A program made the position numbers and the translations under genes. Shown here in pieces: positions 16,680-25,414 of a stretch of DNA of 64,000 nt. The DNA lies in the NCBI RefSeq assembly GCF_900109925.1, contig NZ_FOBW01000001.1, positions 434,001 through 498,000 on the forward strand. Direction: 5' to 3'. Origin of the DNA: Mesobacillus persicus (GTDB lineage Bacteria > Bacillota > Bacilli > Bacillales > Cytobacillaceae). The notes beneath the pieces are model-generated. The model did not search any database. It was not told the origin of the DNA and saw only the letters and a program-made list of their open reading frames with translations. Every line of letters starts with the position of its first letter. The stretch's first letter is position 1.

Positions 16680-18182
16680 TTAATTCCGTGTTGCCATCGC
16701 TAAGCGTTTCAATGCCACCTTATCGATTTTTCCAACATGGGTTTTTGGCAATTTTTCTAAGAAGAGAAACTGTTTGGGAACTTTGTAGCTCCCGAGCTTC
16801 CTTGAGCAATATCGTCTTAACTCTTCCTCTGAAAGCTTGTCATTCGTTTTCGTGACTAGACATGCGGTAACGATTTCTCCCCATTTTTGATCAGGAAGCC
16901 CAATGACTGCTAGTTCGTTAATCTGAGGATGTGAAGCGAGCCAATGTTCAACCTCAAGCGGATAGACATTTTCTCCTCCAGTGATGATCATATCCTTCTT
17001 TCGACCTACGATATAAAAATATCCGCCCTCATCTTTTTTAGCTAAATCCCCCGTATGGATCCAACCATCTTTGATGGTCTCTCTAGTTGCTTGTGGTTGA
17101 TTCCAATAATATTCAAAAGAATGTTTTCCTTGGATGAGGATTTCCCCTACTTCATTAATACCTGCCTCTTGCCCCTCTTCCGTTTGTAATTTAACGGTAT
17201 TAAAAAGCATGGGTTTGCCAACAGACCCCCTCTTTCCCCCTGCTTCTTCTGGGTGAATATAAAAATTATTAGGTCCTGCTTCCGTTAACCCGTAGCCTTC
17301 TTTAAACAATAACCCTTTTCTTTTAAAGGCTTCATAAATTTCAAATGGGCACGGCGCCCCACCTGATAAAAAAGTTTTAATAGAAGGAAAGGAGCTTGTT
17401 TTGAATTCCGCAGTTTCAATCATCATATGATACATGGTCGGTACCAATAAAACAGTGGTGCATTGATAGTGATTTAAGTAGGTAATCGCTTTAACTGGGT
17501 CATAATCACTAGCAATCACGACTTTCCCACCTGCGAGCAGGATCGGAATCGATAAGGCATTAAGTCCCCCTGTGTGGAATAGAGGCATATAAGTTAATGT
17601 AGTATCATCATTGGTTAAATTCCAACTGATTACCGTATTGACCGCGTTCGTCAAAATCGACTGATGAGAAAGGACAACTCCCTTTGGTTTTCCGGTTGTT
17701 CCCCCTGTATAAATGATTGCTAACGGGTCTTTTTCATCTAAGGGTTCCTCGGCGACTATAGCCATGTTAAGTTTGGGTCGGAGTTCTCGCTCCACTTGAA
17801 AGGTCTCGTAATTAACAAATAATGGATTATCAAAGATTTCTTTAAACTTGGAATGGTAGCCAATTAGTTTCGGCGAACAATCGGTTAAGATAAAATGGAC
17901 TTCTTCTAACGACAATCGCCAATTGATTGGAACAAAGATGGCACCAATTTTCCCACAGGCAAACAGCAATTCGAAATAGCTGAGATGATTGGGAGAAAGA
18001 AGAGCAATTCGTTCTCCTTTTCTTACTCCTTTTTCATAAAGCCAATTCGCCGTTGCCTGACTGCGGCTGTTCAGTTCAGCAAATGTCCTCGTTGTATTTT
18101 CTTCTGCATCTATTAAAGCCACCGCCTCAGGCGATAATCGTGTCCGATTTTCAAGCCAATCCAGCTCCCACCTCACAGCCAT
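16680..18182 (-). CDS. AMP-dependent acyl-CoA synthetase
   Basis: 500 residues of the adenylate-forming superfamily, which activates a carboxylic acid to acyl-AMP then acyl-CoA. Motifs: A3 YTGGTTGKPKGVVLSH, A5 region GYGLTEAGPNN, A7/A8 GWIHTGDLAKKDEGGYFYIV then GRKKDMIITGGENVYPLEVE, and A10 PKTHVGKIDKVALK with the catalytic Lys. Length fits medium/long-chain or aryl-acid ligases. The gene is preceded by the same heptamer-repeat promoter as the Liv-type operon, so it probably activates the acid imported by that transporter. ATG at 18182 sits close to GGGAG; GTG at 18176 is an alternative start. The substrate is unknown. Confidence 0.93.
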   Translation of the reverse strand: MAVRWELDWLENRTRLSPEAVALIDAEENTTRTFAELNSRSQATANWLYEKGVRKGERIALLSPNHLSYFELLFACGKIGAIFVPINWRLSLEEVHFILTDCSPKLIGYHSKFKEIFDNPLFVNYETFQVERELRPKLNMAIVAEEPLDEKDPLAIIYTGGTTGKPKGVVLSHQSILTNAVNTVISWNLTNDDTTLTYMPLFHTGGLNALSIPILLAGGKVVIASDYDPVKAITYLNHYQCTTVLLVPTMYHMMIETAEFKTSSFPSIKTFLSGGAPCPFEIYEAFKRKGLLFKEGYGLTEAGPNNFYIHPEEAGGKRGSVGKPMLFNTVKLQTEEGQEAGINEVGEILIQGKHSFEYYWNQPQATRETIKDGWIHTGDLAKKDEGGYFYIVGRKKDMIITGGENVYPLEVEHWLASHPQINELAVIGLPDQKWGEIVTACLVTKTNDKLSEEELRRYCSRKLGSYKVPKQFLFLEKLPKTHVGKIDKVALKRLAMATRN

Positions 18183-18206
18183 CTCTCCCTTTTCTTAAGT
18201 AATCTC

Positions 18207-18240
18207 ATCATAAGAAATAGGAGTTACAACGAAGTTACAA
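18207..18240 (-). promoter_or_regulatory. SARP-type direct heptamer repeats and -10 of the acyl-CoA synthetase gene
   Basis: On the minus strand TTGTAAC (18234-18240), 4 nt, TTGTAAC (18223-18229), 10 nt, TATGAT (18207-18212). The heptamer period is 11 bp and no conventional -35 is needed. The identical arrangement occurs at 25347-25380. Confidence 0.8.
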
Positions 18241-18256
18241 GAGTTGGAAATGTCCA

Positions 18257-18301
18257 CGCTTTCCGCAGGCGGAAAGCGATGCGCCTTGAGCGGAAATCAA
18301 C
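18257..18301 (-). repeat. Truncated copy of the Bacillaceae GC-rich repeat
   Basis: CGCTTTCCGCAGGCGGAAAG and GAGCGGAAATCAAC match the right end of the element at 2710-2838. Only the end survives, directly upstream of the heptamer-repeat promoter. Confidence 0.65.
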
Positions 18302-18425
18302 ATCAATGTTTAACACAGCTAATTTCGTTTGGATATATATGTTAAAATGATCCTTGTGAAGGTTTTTGTGGATTACTAGAGGAAATGCTTTAAAGAGAGA
18401 TTAAATACATGGGGGAAATGGAAAA

Positions 18426-19208
18426 GTGGATGCAGTTAAACACAACGGAAGTGCTTGGGATAAAAAAGTCGAAGATGGCTCTGTTTACACGAAGGAAGTC
18501 TCCAGTGAGGTCATTGAGAAATGTAAAAAAGGGGAATGGGAAATTACTGTCACAACTGAAAAGCCGGTTCCAAGAAATTGGTTCCCGAAGTCACTAGTTG
18601 GATTAAAAGTTCTTTGCTTAGCTTCTGGCGGTGGTCAACAAGGTCCAGTCCTATCTGCAGCAGGGGCCGATGTAACGGTTATTGATTTAAGCAAAAAGCA
18701 ATTAGAAAAGGATGAATTTGTAGCGAAACGCGATGGGTTATCACTTCGAACCGTTCAGGGGGATATGTCTGATTTGTCTCAGTTTGAGGATGAAGCGTTT
18801 AATTTGATTGTTCATCCAGTTTCGAACGTATTTGTCGAAGACATTTCTCCTGTATGGAAGGAAGCTTCAAGGGTATTGAAAAATAACGGGGTTCTTATTT
18901 CTGGCTTCACCAATCCTCTGCTGTTTATTTTTGATGATGAAGAAGACCAAAAAGGAAATTTGGTGGTGAAAAATTCAATTCCCTTCTGCTCATTGGATCC
19001 TTTGACAGAACAAGAAGTCACCGATTACATTAACGCTAATAATACAATCGAGTATGGCCATACTTTAGAAGATCAAATTCAAGGCCAAGTGGACGCAGGG
19101 TTCGTGATTGCTGGATTGTTCGAAGATGACTTTGGTGGAAGAAGGCCGTTAGATAAGTACATAAAATGTTTTGTTGCTACAAGAGCCGTTAAGCTGAAGT
19201 TTGATTAA
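18426..19208 (+). CDS. Class I SAM-dependent methyltransferase
   Basis: 260 residues. Motif I is VLCLASGGGQQGPVLSAAGA, with the SAM-binding glycine loop; motif II acidic residue VTVIDLSKKQLEKDE; motif III GDMSDLSQFEDEAFNLIVHP; and a post-motif EASRVLKNNGVLISGF. The N-terminal 55 residues (NGSAWDKKVEDGSVYTKEVS) are typical of small-molecule methyltransferases. The start is GTG at 18426 with a G-rich ribosome site about 10 nt upstream. It is divergent from the acyl-CoA synthetase. The methyl acceptor is unknown. Terminator at 19242-19275. Confidence 0.9.
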   Translation: MDAVKHNGSAWDKKVEDGSVYTKEVSSEVIEKCKKGEWEITVTTEKPVPRNWFPKSLVGLKVLCLASGGGQQGPVLSAAGADVTVIDLSKKQLEKDEFVAKRDGLSLRTVQGDMSDLSQFEDEAFNLIVHPVSNVFVEDISPVWKEASRVLKNNGVLISGFTNPLLFIFDDEEDQKGNLVVKNSIPFCSLDPLTEQEVTDYINANNTIEYGHTLEDQIQGQVDAGFVIAGLFEDDFGGRRPLDKYIKCFVATRAVKLKFD

Positions 19209-19241
19209 CTACAGGTTGTATTATTTAGGTGAAGAGGCTTA

Positions 19242-19275
19242 AAAGAGATTGAAGCATAATCAATCTCTTTTTTGT
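19242..19275. terminator. Terminator between convergent genes
   Basis: Stem AAAAGAGATTGA/TCAATCTCTTTT with a short loop, then a T run on the plus strand. Confidence 0.85.
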
Positions 19276-19312
19276 AGTGGATATTTCGCTTTTCTAACAA
19301 AGATTAATAGGT

Positions 19313-19347
19313 TTTGGAAGCAGGAGAACCGTCCCTATGCTTCCAAA
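19313..19347. repeat. REP-like palindrome
   Basis: TTTGGAAGCA and TGCTTCCAAA flank GGAGAACCGTCCCTA, forming a hairpin between the convergent methyltransferase and KAS III genes. Confidence 0.8.
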
Positions 19348-19371
19348 CTCTTTCCCCATTCGGTTTGAGGG

Positions 19372-20400
19372 TCAAGTTTGTCGCCCATTTTCAGTCCCCT
19401 TTCCCCACTGTATCGTTGTCGCTCCCCAAGCATAGCCAATCCCCGCACTTACAAGCACGACCATCGTTCCATCTTGTAGCTTCCCGGCTTCTTCAGCAAG
19501 CTCTAACGACAATATCTGATCCATCTGCCCAATATGTCCATAGTCTTCAAGATAAATTGAATCTTTCTCAGATAGTCCAAGTTCTTTTAATACATATTGG
19601 TGCGCTGATTTTTTCATATGCAACATCGCAACATACCCAATCTCTTTTTCCGAATACCCACTCTTCCGCAGTGATTCCCGAATAACTTTTAGAAAGTTGG
19701 CCATTGATTTTTGTTCCAGACGCTCTTTCATCCCTTGAGGGTCAAGAACATCAAGCTGATAAAGGTGAAGATTGTCTTTTGATATTGGATTCTTTGTTCC
19801 ACCGGCTACCACAACCACGTCCTCAGAAAATGAGCCGTCCGTGATAATTTCTGTTTCCATGATGACATTGCGATTCAAACCTTTCTGCAATAGAATTGCC
19901 CCACCACCAGCACTCAGATTATACATAAACCGTGTTCGTTTATTTTTATAATCAATAAAGTCGCCGTTTCGATAGCCCCCAGCTAAAAGCACGGTGTTAA
20001 CAGAAGGGTCAGCCATCATCATGTTTTTGGCAACCTTCAACGCCATAATTGTCGTCCCACACCGCTGGGCAACATCAAAAGCCCATGCATTTCTTGCTCC
20101 GACTTCTTCCTGGAGCTTAATCCCTGCCGTCCATAATGGATATTCTTTATATTCCTCGCCAATATACAAGACTAAATCGATTTCTAACGGGTCGATTCCC
20201 GCCTTTTCGATAGCTTTCTTTGCCGCCCGAATTCCCATTTCACATGTATGATCTTCCTTGCCTGGAACCGGTTTTCTTTTTATCCCCATTTTCTCCTCGA
20301 CGATTTCAGGAGGAATCCCTGCCCGTTCGGCAATCTCTTGTCCGGATATAAACTGGGAGGGAATATACGTGGCAATACTTAAAATCCCAACCTCCACCAT
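19372..20400 (-). CDS. 3-oxoacyl-ACP synthase III (FabH)-like protein
   Basis: 342-residue thiolase-fold condensing enzyme. The nucleophile is Cys114 in AFDVAQRCGTTIMAL and the FabH His is His261 in AMLHMKKSAHQ, but the third residue, normally Asn, is His289 in EDYGHIGQMD. GGYRNGDFIDY and LVSAGIGYAWGATTIQW complete the fold. The atypical third residue suggests a specialised acyl transfer or condensation rather than housekeeping fatty acid initiation. It is the last gene of the Liv-type ABC operon, 15 nt after a small ORF. Joint regulation with an acyl-CoA synthetase points to use of an imported acid. The substrate is unknown. Confidence 0.88.
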   Translation of the reverse strand: MVEVGILSIATYIPSQFISGQEIAERAGIPPEIVEEKMGIKRKPVPGKEDHTCEMGIRAAKKAIEKAGIDPLEIDLVLYIGEEYKEYPLWTAGIKLQEEVGARNAWAFDVAQRCGTTIMALKVAKNMMMADPSVNTVLLAGGYRNGDFIDYKNKRTRFMYNLSAGGGAILLQKGLNRNVIMETEIITDGSFSEDVVVVAGGTKNPISKDNLHLYQLDVLDPQGMKERLEQKSMANFLKVIRESLRKSGYSEKEIGYVAMLHMKKSAHQYVLKELGLSEKDSIYLEDYGHIGQMDQILSLELAEEAGKLQDGTMVVLVSAGIGYAWGATTIQWGKGTENGRQT

Positions 20401-20415
20401 ATCACCACCTCCAGC

Positions 20416-20595
20416 TCAAGAGTAATTCGTTATCTCTTTCATATAAAGTACTGCCTCTTCCATCGTCTCAAATAGCGTTTCCTCATTTTCTTGTACATGA
20501 GTAACTTTGATTCGCCATAACTTTATATTCTTTTCCTCATCGACACCAGCTAAGTGGAATCGTATGACAAATGACGCCATTTGTTTTTCCTCCAT
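20416..20595 (-). CDS. Small conserved-looking ORF between livM and KAS III (59 aa)
   Basis: Begins MEEKQMASFVIRFHLAGVDE and ends VLYMKEITNYS. It is a soluble alpha/beta-looking polypeptide with AAGGAGG 9 nt before ATG and no membrane segment. It sits between the livM-type permease (56 nt) and the KAS III gene (15 nt), so it is surely part of the operon transcript. I do not recognise the family. Its WRIKVTHVQENEETLFETME section could be a small protein-interaction domain, perhaps a subunit or regulator of the neighbouring enzyme; that is inference. Confidence 0.75.
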   Translation of the reverse strand: MEEKQMASFVIRFHLAGVDEEKNIKLWRIKVTHVQENEETLFETMEEAVLYMKEITNYS

Positions 20596-20651
20596 CCTAC
20601 ACTTCCTCCTTGATGGAACCGAAGTTGTTTTTTCACGATTTCGATTCCTTC

Positions 20652-21641
20652 TCAGCCTGAGATATTTTTATCATCCTTGTTTTCCACCGTATGTTTCTTG
20701 CGCTTTTTCATATTTTGAAGAGTCCCGACAATTCCCTTTGGAAAAAACATTACAGCTAAGATATAAACAATTCCAAAAAGAATGATCCAGCGCTCAAAAA
20801 TCCAATGGACCTTTGCCAGCTGGGTCAGCCAGTGGTGGGCGAATTCAATGATCCCTGCACCAACGATTGCCCCGACAAGCGTACCCACTCCACCGATAAT
20901 CGTCATTAACAACGCATCTAACGTGATATCCATCGTAAAAACACTTGTATTCACAAATCGTAAGGACATCGAGTACAAAATCCCCGCTAAGCCTGCAATC
21001 ACACCGGAAACGACGCTGGCAATGATTTTATATTGAATAACACTGTAACCAAGTGACTCTGCCCGTGGTTCGTTTTCGCGAATCGCTTGTAACACGCGGC
21101 CAAGTGGAGAATTGGTAAAGCGCGTCAAAAGAACAAAGACCAGGATCATCGCTACGAGACAAATGAGGTAGAAGTCAAAGCGATCGCGAAATACTTCTGG
21201 AGTCCGGAAGGTAAAACCATCATTTCCATATGTCAAACTTCGCCATTTCTCAGCTAGCACTAAAAATAACCCGGCAAACGCTAAAGTAAGCATCGCATAA
21301 AAATGACTTTTCAGCCTTAAGGTTAACAGGCCAACAATGTAGCTAAGAATCGCTGTCAACACCACCGTTACCAGCACCGCTAGGAGAAAATAAGGGACGG
21401 TTGGCTCGAATTGCTTCATGAAAATCCCAATTGTATAGGCACCAATCCCGAAGAACATCGCATGACCAAAGGACACGATACCCGTGTAACCGAGCAGCAA
21501 ATCGTAGCTCATCGCAAACATCGCAAAGATGAACACTTGCGTGAGTAGAATTATCATCGATCTTGAATCATACACGAACGGGAGAACCAGGAGCATAACC
21601 GCTATGAGTCCATAAAATAGATTTTTCTTCTCTTTGATCAT
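20652..21641 (-). CDS. livM: Branched-chain amino acid-type ABC transporter permease LivM
   Basis: 329-residue inner-membrane permease, about nine helices. The LivM motif segment SYDLLLGYTGIVSFGHAMFF is near the N-terminus; the EAA-like coupling region SPLGRVLQAIRENEPRAESLG and GVIAGLAGILYSMSLRF and IIGGVGTLVGAIVGAGIIEF follow. The ATG at 21641 is preferred, with GGGG 8 nt upstream; the frame also opens at GTG 21650, overlapping the livH stop. A charged tail (KKRKKHTVENKDDK) is cytoplasmic. Part of the five-component transporter. Confidence 0.93.
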   Translation of the reverse strand: MIKEKKNLFYGLIAVMLLVLPFVYDSRSMIILLTQVFIFAMFAMSYDLLLGYTGIVSFGHAMFFGIGAYTIGIFMKQFEPTVPYFLLAVLVTVVLTAILSYIVGLLTLRLKSHFYAMLTLAFAGLFLVLAEKWRSLTYGNDGFTFRTPEVFRDRFDFYLICLVAMILVFVLLTRFTNSPLGRVLQAIRENEPRAESLGYSVIQYKIIASVVSGVIAGLAGILYSMSLRFVNTSVFTMDITLDALLMTIIGGVGTLVGAIVGAGIIEFAHHWLTQLAKVHWIFERWIILFGIVYILAVMFFPKGIVGTLQNMKKRKKHTVENKDDKNISG

Positions 21642-21646
21642 ACGTC

Positions 21647-22507
21647 TCACCCCTTCATCCCGAATAAGCCTTGTGGTCTAAAGATTAGCACGACCACCAT
21701 TAACAACATGTTGGCGGCTAAGGCTAAGTCTGGGACATAGTAGGCCATGAACGAACCTGATAAACCTACCAAAATCGCGGCTAAAATTGACCCTGGGAAG
21801 CTTCCCATTCCACCAATCACCACAACAATGAATGCAAGAATCGCAAACTCCATTCCCATTTCGGCATGAATTACGCCTGAATACGGACCGAGAAGAACTC
21901 CGCCTAAAGCGGCCATAGCTGCACCAATCATAAAGACTAGCATGAAGACTTTCTTGATATTTATTCCGAGCGCCTGAACCATTTCCTTGTTCATGACCCC
22001 TGCCCGGACCACTAAACCAATCTTTGTATTTTTAAGTACGTATTGAACGGCTAAAAATACAAGCAACCCAACGAGGATGATGAACACACGATATTTAATA
22101 ATGATGATATTGCCAACTTCCCAACTTCCTTGTAAAAAACTAGGGGCGACAGCGGAGAGCTGATTTGGTCCCCAAACCACTTTTAATAATTCTGATAACA
22201 CAAGCATAAGTCCAAGCGTGATGAGAATTTGTTGAACATGATTGCCATACACTGGTTTGATAATGAATCTTTCAGTGATCATTCCGAGGATCAGGCCGGT
22301 TATGATCGCCCCAATAATTCCGATAAAAAAGCTACCAGTTGTCGCATAAATCCACGTTCCGCTGTAGGCACCCCAAGCAAATAATCCACCGTGGGCAAAG
22401 TTCAGCACGTCCATTAATCCAAAGATAAGCGTGAGTCCGGCTGCTAGTAAGAAAATCAACATCCCAGTAGCCAACCCATTTAGAGCTAGATTAAAAAACA
22501 CCTCCAC
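21647..22507 (-). CDS. livH: Branched-chain amino acid-type ABC transporter permease LivH
   Basis: 286-residue hydrophobic permease of about eight helices. Typical LivH landmarks are GLTLIFGLMDVLNFAHGGLF, the coupling segment TKIGLVVRAGVMNKEMVQAL, AALGGVLLGPYSGVI and VIGGMGSFPGSILAAILVGL. The start is GTG at 22507 with GGAGG 8 nt upstream. It lies between livF and livM, with an overlap or near-overlap to livM that indicates translational coupling. LivH/M pairs import hydrophobic amino acids but relatives carry amides, urea or aromatic acids, so the substrate should not be assumed. Confidence 0.94.
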   Translation of the reverse strand: MEVFFNLALNGLATGMLIFLLAAGLTLIFGLMDVLNFAHGGLFAWGAYSGTWIYATTGSFFIGIIGAIITGLILGMITERFIIKPVYGNHVQQILITLGLMLVLSELLKVVWGPNQLSAVAPSFLQGSWEVGNIIIIKYRVFIILVGLLVFLAVQYVLKNTKIGLVVRAGVMNKEMVQALGINIKKVFMLVFMIGAAMAALGGVLLGPYSGVIHAEMGMEFAILAFIVVVIGGMGSFPGSILAAILVGLSGSFMAYYVPDLALAANMLLMVVVLIFRPQGLFGMKG

Positions 22508-22524
22508 GTACAGCTCCTCCTCCC

Positions 22525-23232
22525 TTAAGCAATTCCTAAGTACTTTCGCCTCATATCCTGGTCGTCTTTAAGCACTTGCATTTCACCACTTTGAACGGTT
22601 TTGCCATCATCAATGATATAAAAACGATCACCAATCGTACTTGCCATCATAAAGTTTTGCTCAACTAACACAATCGTTGTGTTCTCCTTCATCTCCATGA
22701 TTGATTCCATGACTTTTTCAACAACAATTGGCGCGAGCCCTTTGCTAGGTTCGTCAATCAACAACAATTCATTTTCATTGATATACGCTCTCGCAATCGA
22801 AAGCATTTGCTTTTGCCCACCGCTTAAAAGTCCACCAGGCTTTTTCCAAAAGGTTTTTAAATCAGGAAATAAATCTAATATATAGTGAAGGCGAGCTTGA
22901 GTTTGGTCATTATCGCTTTTCATGGCAACTTTCATATTTTCCTCAACCGTTAATTGAGCAAAGATTCCTTGATCTTCTGGGACATAGCCAATCCCTTTTT
23001 GTGCAATTTGATAGGTTGGCAGTGAGTGGATGTCTTCCCCATTGAATTGAACCTGCCCTTTTGAAGCCGGGTTCAACCCCATGATTGTCCTTAAGGTGGT
23101 GGTCTTGCCGGCCCCATTCCTTCCGAGCAGAACGGTTACCTCGCCTTTTCTGACTTCAAATGAAATGCCTTGTAAAATATGAAACTGACCGATATACGTT
23201 TCAACATTGTTAAGCTTCAGTTGAGCGCTCAT
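22525..23232 (-). CDS. livF: ABC transporter ATP-binding protein LivF
   Basis: 235-residue cytosolic ATPase. Walker A is LLGRNGAGKTTTLRTIMG, the signature LLSGGQKQMLSIARA and Walker B LLLIDEPSKGLAP, with the switch His replaced by Gln in VLVEQNF as usual in LivF. ATG overlaps the livG stop by 4 nt, a coupled arrangement. Forms a heterodimer with LivG. Confidence 0.95.
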   Translation of the reverse strand: MSAQLKLNNVETYIGQFHILQGISFEVRKGEVTVLLGRNGAGKTTTLRTIMGLNPASKGQVQFNGEDIHSLPTYQIAQKGIGYVPEDQGIFAQLTVEENMKVAMKSDNDQTQARLHYILDLFPDLKTFWKKPGGLLSGGQKQMLSIARAYINENELLLIDEPSKGLAPIVVEKVMESIMEMKENTTIVLVEQNFMMASTIGDRFYIIDDGKTVQSGEMQVLKDDQDMRRKYLGIA

Positions 23233-23981
23233 CCTCCAACACCCCCTAAATACGCGGACTGAACGGTCTCATTTTTCATAATCTCTTCTGGCGTTCCATC
23301 AGCGAGCAAGCTTCCATTAAAAAGCACCATGATGGAATCAGACAAGTCCATGATTAGATCCATTTTGTGCTCAATTAAGAGGATGGTGCGATCGCCGGTT
23401 TCCTTGATTTTTCGAATTACTTCCAATATAGCTGGCACTTCTTCTAATGACATGCCCGCTGTTGGTTCATCTAAAAGGAGAACATCGGTATTTAAGGCTA
23501 ATAACATCGCAATCTCTAATTTCCGTTTTTCACCATGCGCAAGATTACATGCAAGTGTTTCTTTTTTATTATCAAGGAGGACGAGCTCAAGCCATTCCAC
23601 TGCTTTCGCTTCTACCTGCTTATATTTTTTATAGGAAACCAACATTTGATAACGGATGCCAGCTTGTGACTGAACGGCTAATCTGACATTCTCTAAAACG
23701 GTTAGATTCGGAAACACATTGGTAATTTGAAACGATCTCCCAATCCCTTTGCGGGTTCTCAATGTCGGTGAAAGCTTGGTAATATCTTCACCGCGATATA
23801 GGATTTTGCCCGCGGTCGGTGTGAGCTGACCACTTAGAAGATTAAAAAACGTTGTCTTCCCTGCGCCATTCGGCCCGATAATCGATTTAAAATGGTTTTC
23901 ATCCACAGAAAAGGACACACGGTCAACGGCGGTATGCCCACCAAAAGCAATCGTTAAATCGGTTGTTTCAATTAAGCCCAT
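23229..23981 (-). CDS. livG: ABC transporter ATP-binding protein LivG
   Basis: 250 residues. Walker A is IIGPNGAGKTTFFNLLSG; signature NLAHGEKRKLEIAMLLA (a degenerate LSGGQ, normal for LivG); Walker B VLLLDEPTAGMS; switch region LLIEHKMDLIMDLSD. The C-terminal NETVQSAYLGG motif is typical of LivG. GGGTGGTGA precedes ATG. It follows the binding-protein gene after a 70-nt gap containing a hairpin that may reduce read-through. Confidence 0.95.
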   Translation of the reverse strand: MGLIETTDLTIAFGGHTAVDRVSFSVDENHFKSIIGPNGAGKTTFFNLLSGQLTPTAGKILYRGEDITKLSPTLRTRKGIGRSFQITNVFPNLTVLENVRLAVQSQAGIRYQMLVSYKKYKQVEAKAVEWLELVLLDNKKETLACNLAHGEKRKLEIAMLLALNTDVLLLDEPTAGMSLEEVPAILEVIRKIKETGDRTILLIEHKMDLIMDLSDSIMVLFNGSLLADGTPEEIMKNETVQSAYLGGVGG

Positions 23982-24010
23982 AACGTCACCACCCTAAATT
24001 TGTAAATAAA

Positions 24011-24046
24011 ACGATGAACTTCGGCACAGTTTACCGAAGTTCATCG
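24011..24046 (-). terminator. Intra-operon hairpin between the binding-protein and livG genes
   Basis: Long perfect stem ACGATGAACTTCGG/CCGAAGTTCATCGT with loop CACAGTTTA; on the minus strand it is followed by TTTATTT. Probably an attenuator or mRNA stabiliser that favours the binding protein. Confidence 0.7.
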
Positions 24047-24051
24047 TGCTT

Positions 24052-25290
24052 TTAATTCCGTACAGGAGGAGCTGTTTCTTCCGGACTTAGCTCACGCATA
24101 AGCACAGGTACTGGATAAGGAACTCCTTCTTTTTCTTCAAGTTTAATCGCATATAAAGTTTGGAGCGCCTGGTGATCTTCAGGGCGGAATGTCATCGTGC
24201 CTTTAGGCGTTTCAAAGCTCATTCCCTCTAACGTATCAATTAACTGATCTGTATCTGTTTCCCCTTCTGTTTTCTTTAACGCCTCGACAATGGCAATCGC
24301 TGCACTCATGCCACCAGGTGTAAATAAATCTGGAACATCTCCATTGAATTTTTCTTTGTGTTTCTCAACAAGCCAATCATTGATCTCATTACTTGGCAGA
24401 TCATGATAATAAACAGAGAAGCCTTCCATGCCCACTAATGGCTGCATCGTAGCTAATGCCGCGATATCTGGTGCTCCCGTTGAGATTTTAATTCCTTTGT
24501 CTTGAACCTTCATATCGGAAATTTGATTCCATGGCGAATTCGCCCCTGCCCAGACAACAAATAAATAATCAGGATCGGCATCAATTACTTTTTGAATATT
24601 AGAGGTAAAGTCTGTTGCCGCTGGATCGGCGTATTCTTCATGTACGATTTCCGCACCTAGCTTTTCGGCCGCTTCTTTAAAGGCAGATACTCCATCACGA
24701 CCAAACGAATAATCAGGTGCGAGGGTGGCAATTTTTACCCCATCCGCTGCAATGGCTGCTGCTCCGGCAACGGCATCTTGAGAGGAGTTACGGGCGGTAC
24801 GGAAAAGATATCGGTTAAACTCTGAACCTGTAATACTATCAGCGACAGCTGGTTCGACAATCATAATTTTTTCATATTCTTCCGCTAACGGGAGAACGGC
24901 TAATGTGTCTCCTGAGCTGGAGGAGCCCACGAGAAAATCCACTTCATCTTCTTCAAGAAGCTTTGTTGCTTTTTGCACCGCTACTTCCGGTTTGGTTTCG
25001 GTATCCTCAACCACAAATTCAATCTTGCGACCTGCAACCTCGTTCGTTCCATCTGTCGCATACTCTAAACCCAGCTCAAAGCCTCTTAAGGTTTGTTCCC
25101 CATAAGCTTCGAGCCCACCCGTTTGCGAGGCTAATACTCCAATTTTAATTGGTGCCTGTGTTTCTTCTTGCTTGTCAGTTGACCCACCGCTGCTTTCATT
25201 TCCACTTTCCTTGGAGTTACTACAAGCACTTGCAAAAATCATGATGAAGGCCATAAAGCAAATAAAAGCAATATTCCGTTTGCCCGCCAT
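24052..25290 (-). CDS. ABC transporter substrate-binding lipoprotein (Liv type)
   Basis: 412 residues. A lipoprotein signal peptide ends with lipobox FASAC, then an acidic Ser/Gly/Glu linker, then a Peripla_BP_6 fold: PIKIGVLASQTGGLEAYGEQ, GFELGLEYATDG, VVEDTETKPEVAVQKATKLL and DFLVGSSSSGDTLAVLPLAE. The start at 25290 is preferred, AGGGGG being 9 nt upstream; the ATG at 25311 has no ribosome site. First gene of the operon, so its promoter at 25347-25380 drives binding protein, livG, livF, livH, livM, the 59-residue ORF and KAS III. The ligand is unknown; ligand-site residues were not assignable by eye. Confidence 0.93.
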   Translation of the reverse strand: MAGKRNIAFICFMAFIMIFASACSNSKESGNESSGGSTDKQEETQAPIKIGVLASQTGGLEAYGEQTLRGFELGLEYATDGTNEVAGRKIEFVVEDTETKPEVAVQKATKLLEEDEVDFLVGSSSSGDTLAVLPLAEEYEKIMIVEPAVADSITGSEFNRYLFRTARNSSQDAVAGAAAIAADGVKIATLAPDYSFGRDGVSAFKEAAEKLGAEIVHEEYADPAATDFTSNIQKVIDADPDYLFVVWAGANSPWNQISDMKVQDKGIKISTGAPDIAALATMQPLVGMEGFSVYYHDLPSNEINDWLVEKHKEKFNGDVPDLFTPGGMSAAIAIVEALKKTEGETDTDQLIDTLEGMSFETPKGTMTFRPEDHQALQTLYAIKLEEKEGVPYPVPVLMRELSPEETAPPVRN

Positions 25291-25346
25291 GTTTCTTTTC
25301 CCCCTTAACATTTGATCTAGAAAAAGCTGGTTAAGCTTTTGAGAGT

Positions 25347-25380
25347 ATCATAGAAGAGTAGGGTTACAAATGAGTTACAA
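25347..25380 (-). promoter_or_regulatory. SARP-type direct heptamer repeats and -10 of the Liv operon
   Basis: Minus strand: TTGTAAC (25374-25380), 4 nt, TTGTAAC (25363-25369), 10 nt, TATGAT (25347-25352). The layout is identical to the acyl-CoA synthetase promoter. Sequence around the repeats is also alike (CTCTTGTAAC and TTGTAACnCCTA). Confidence 0.85.
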
Positions 25381-25414
25381 GAGGAGTTGGGTGGGATGAG
25401 ATATATCTAGGGGG

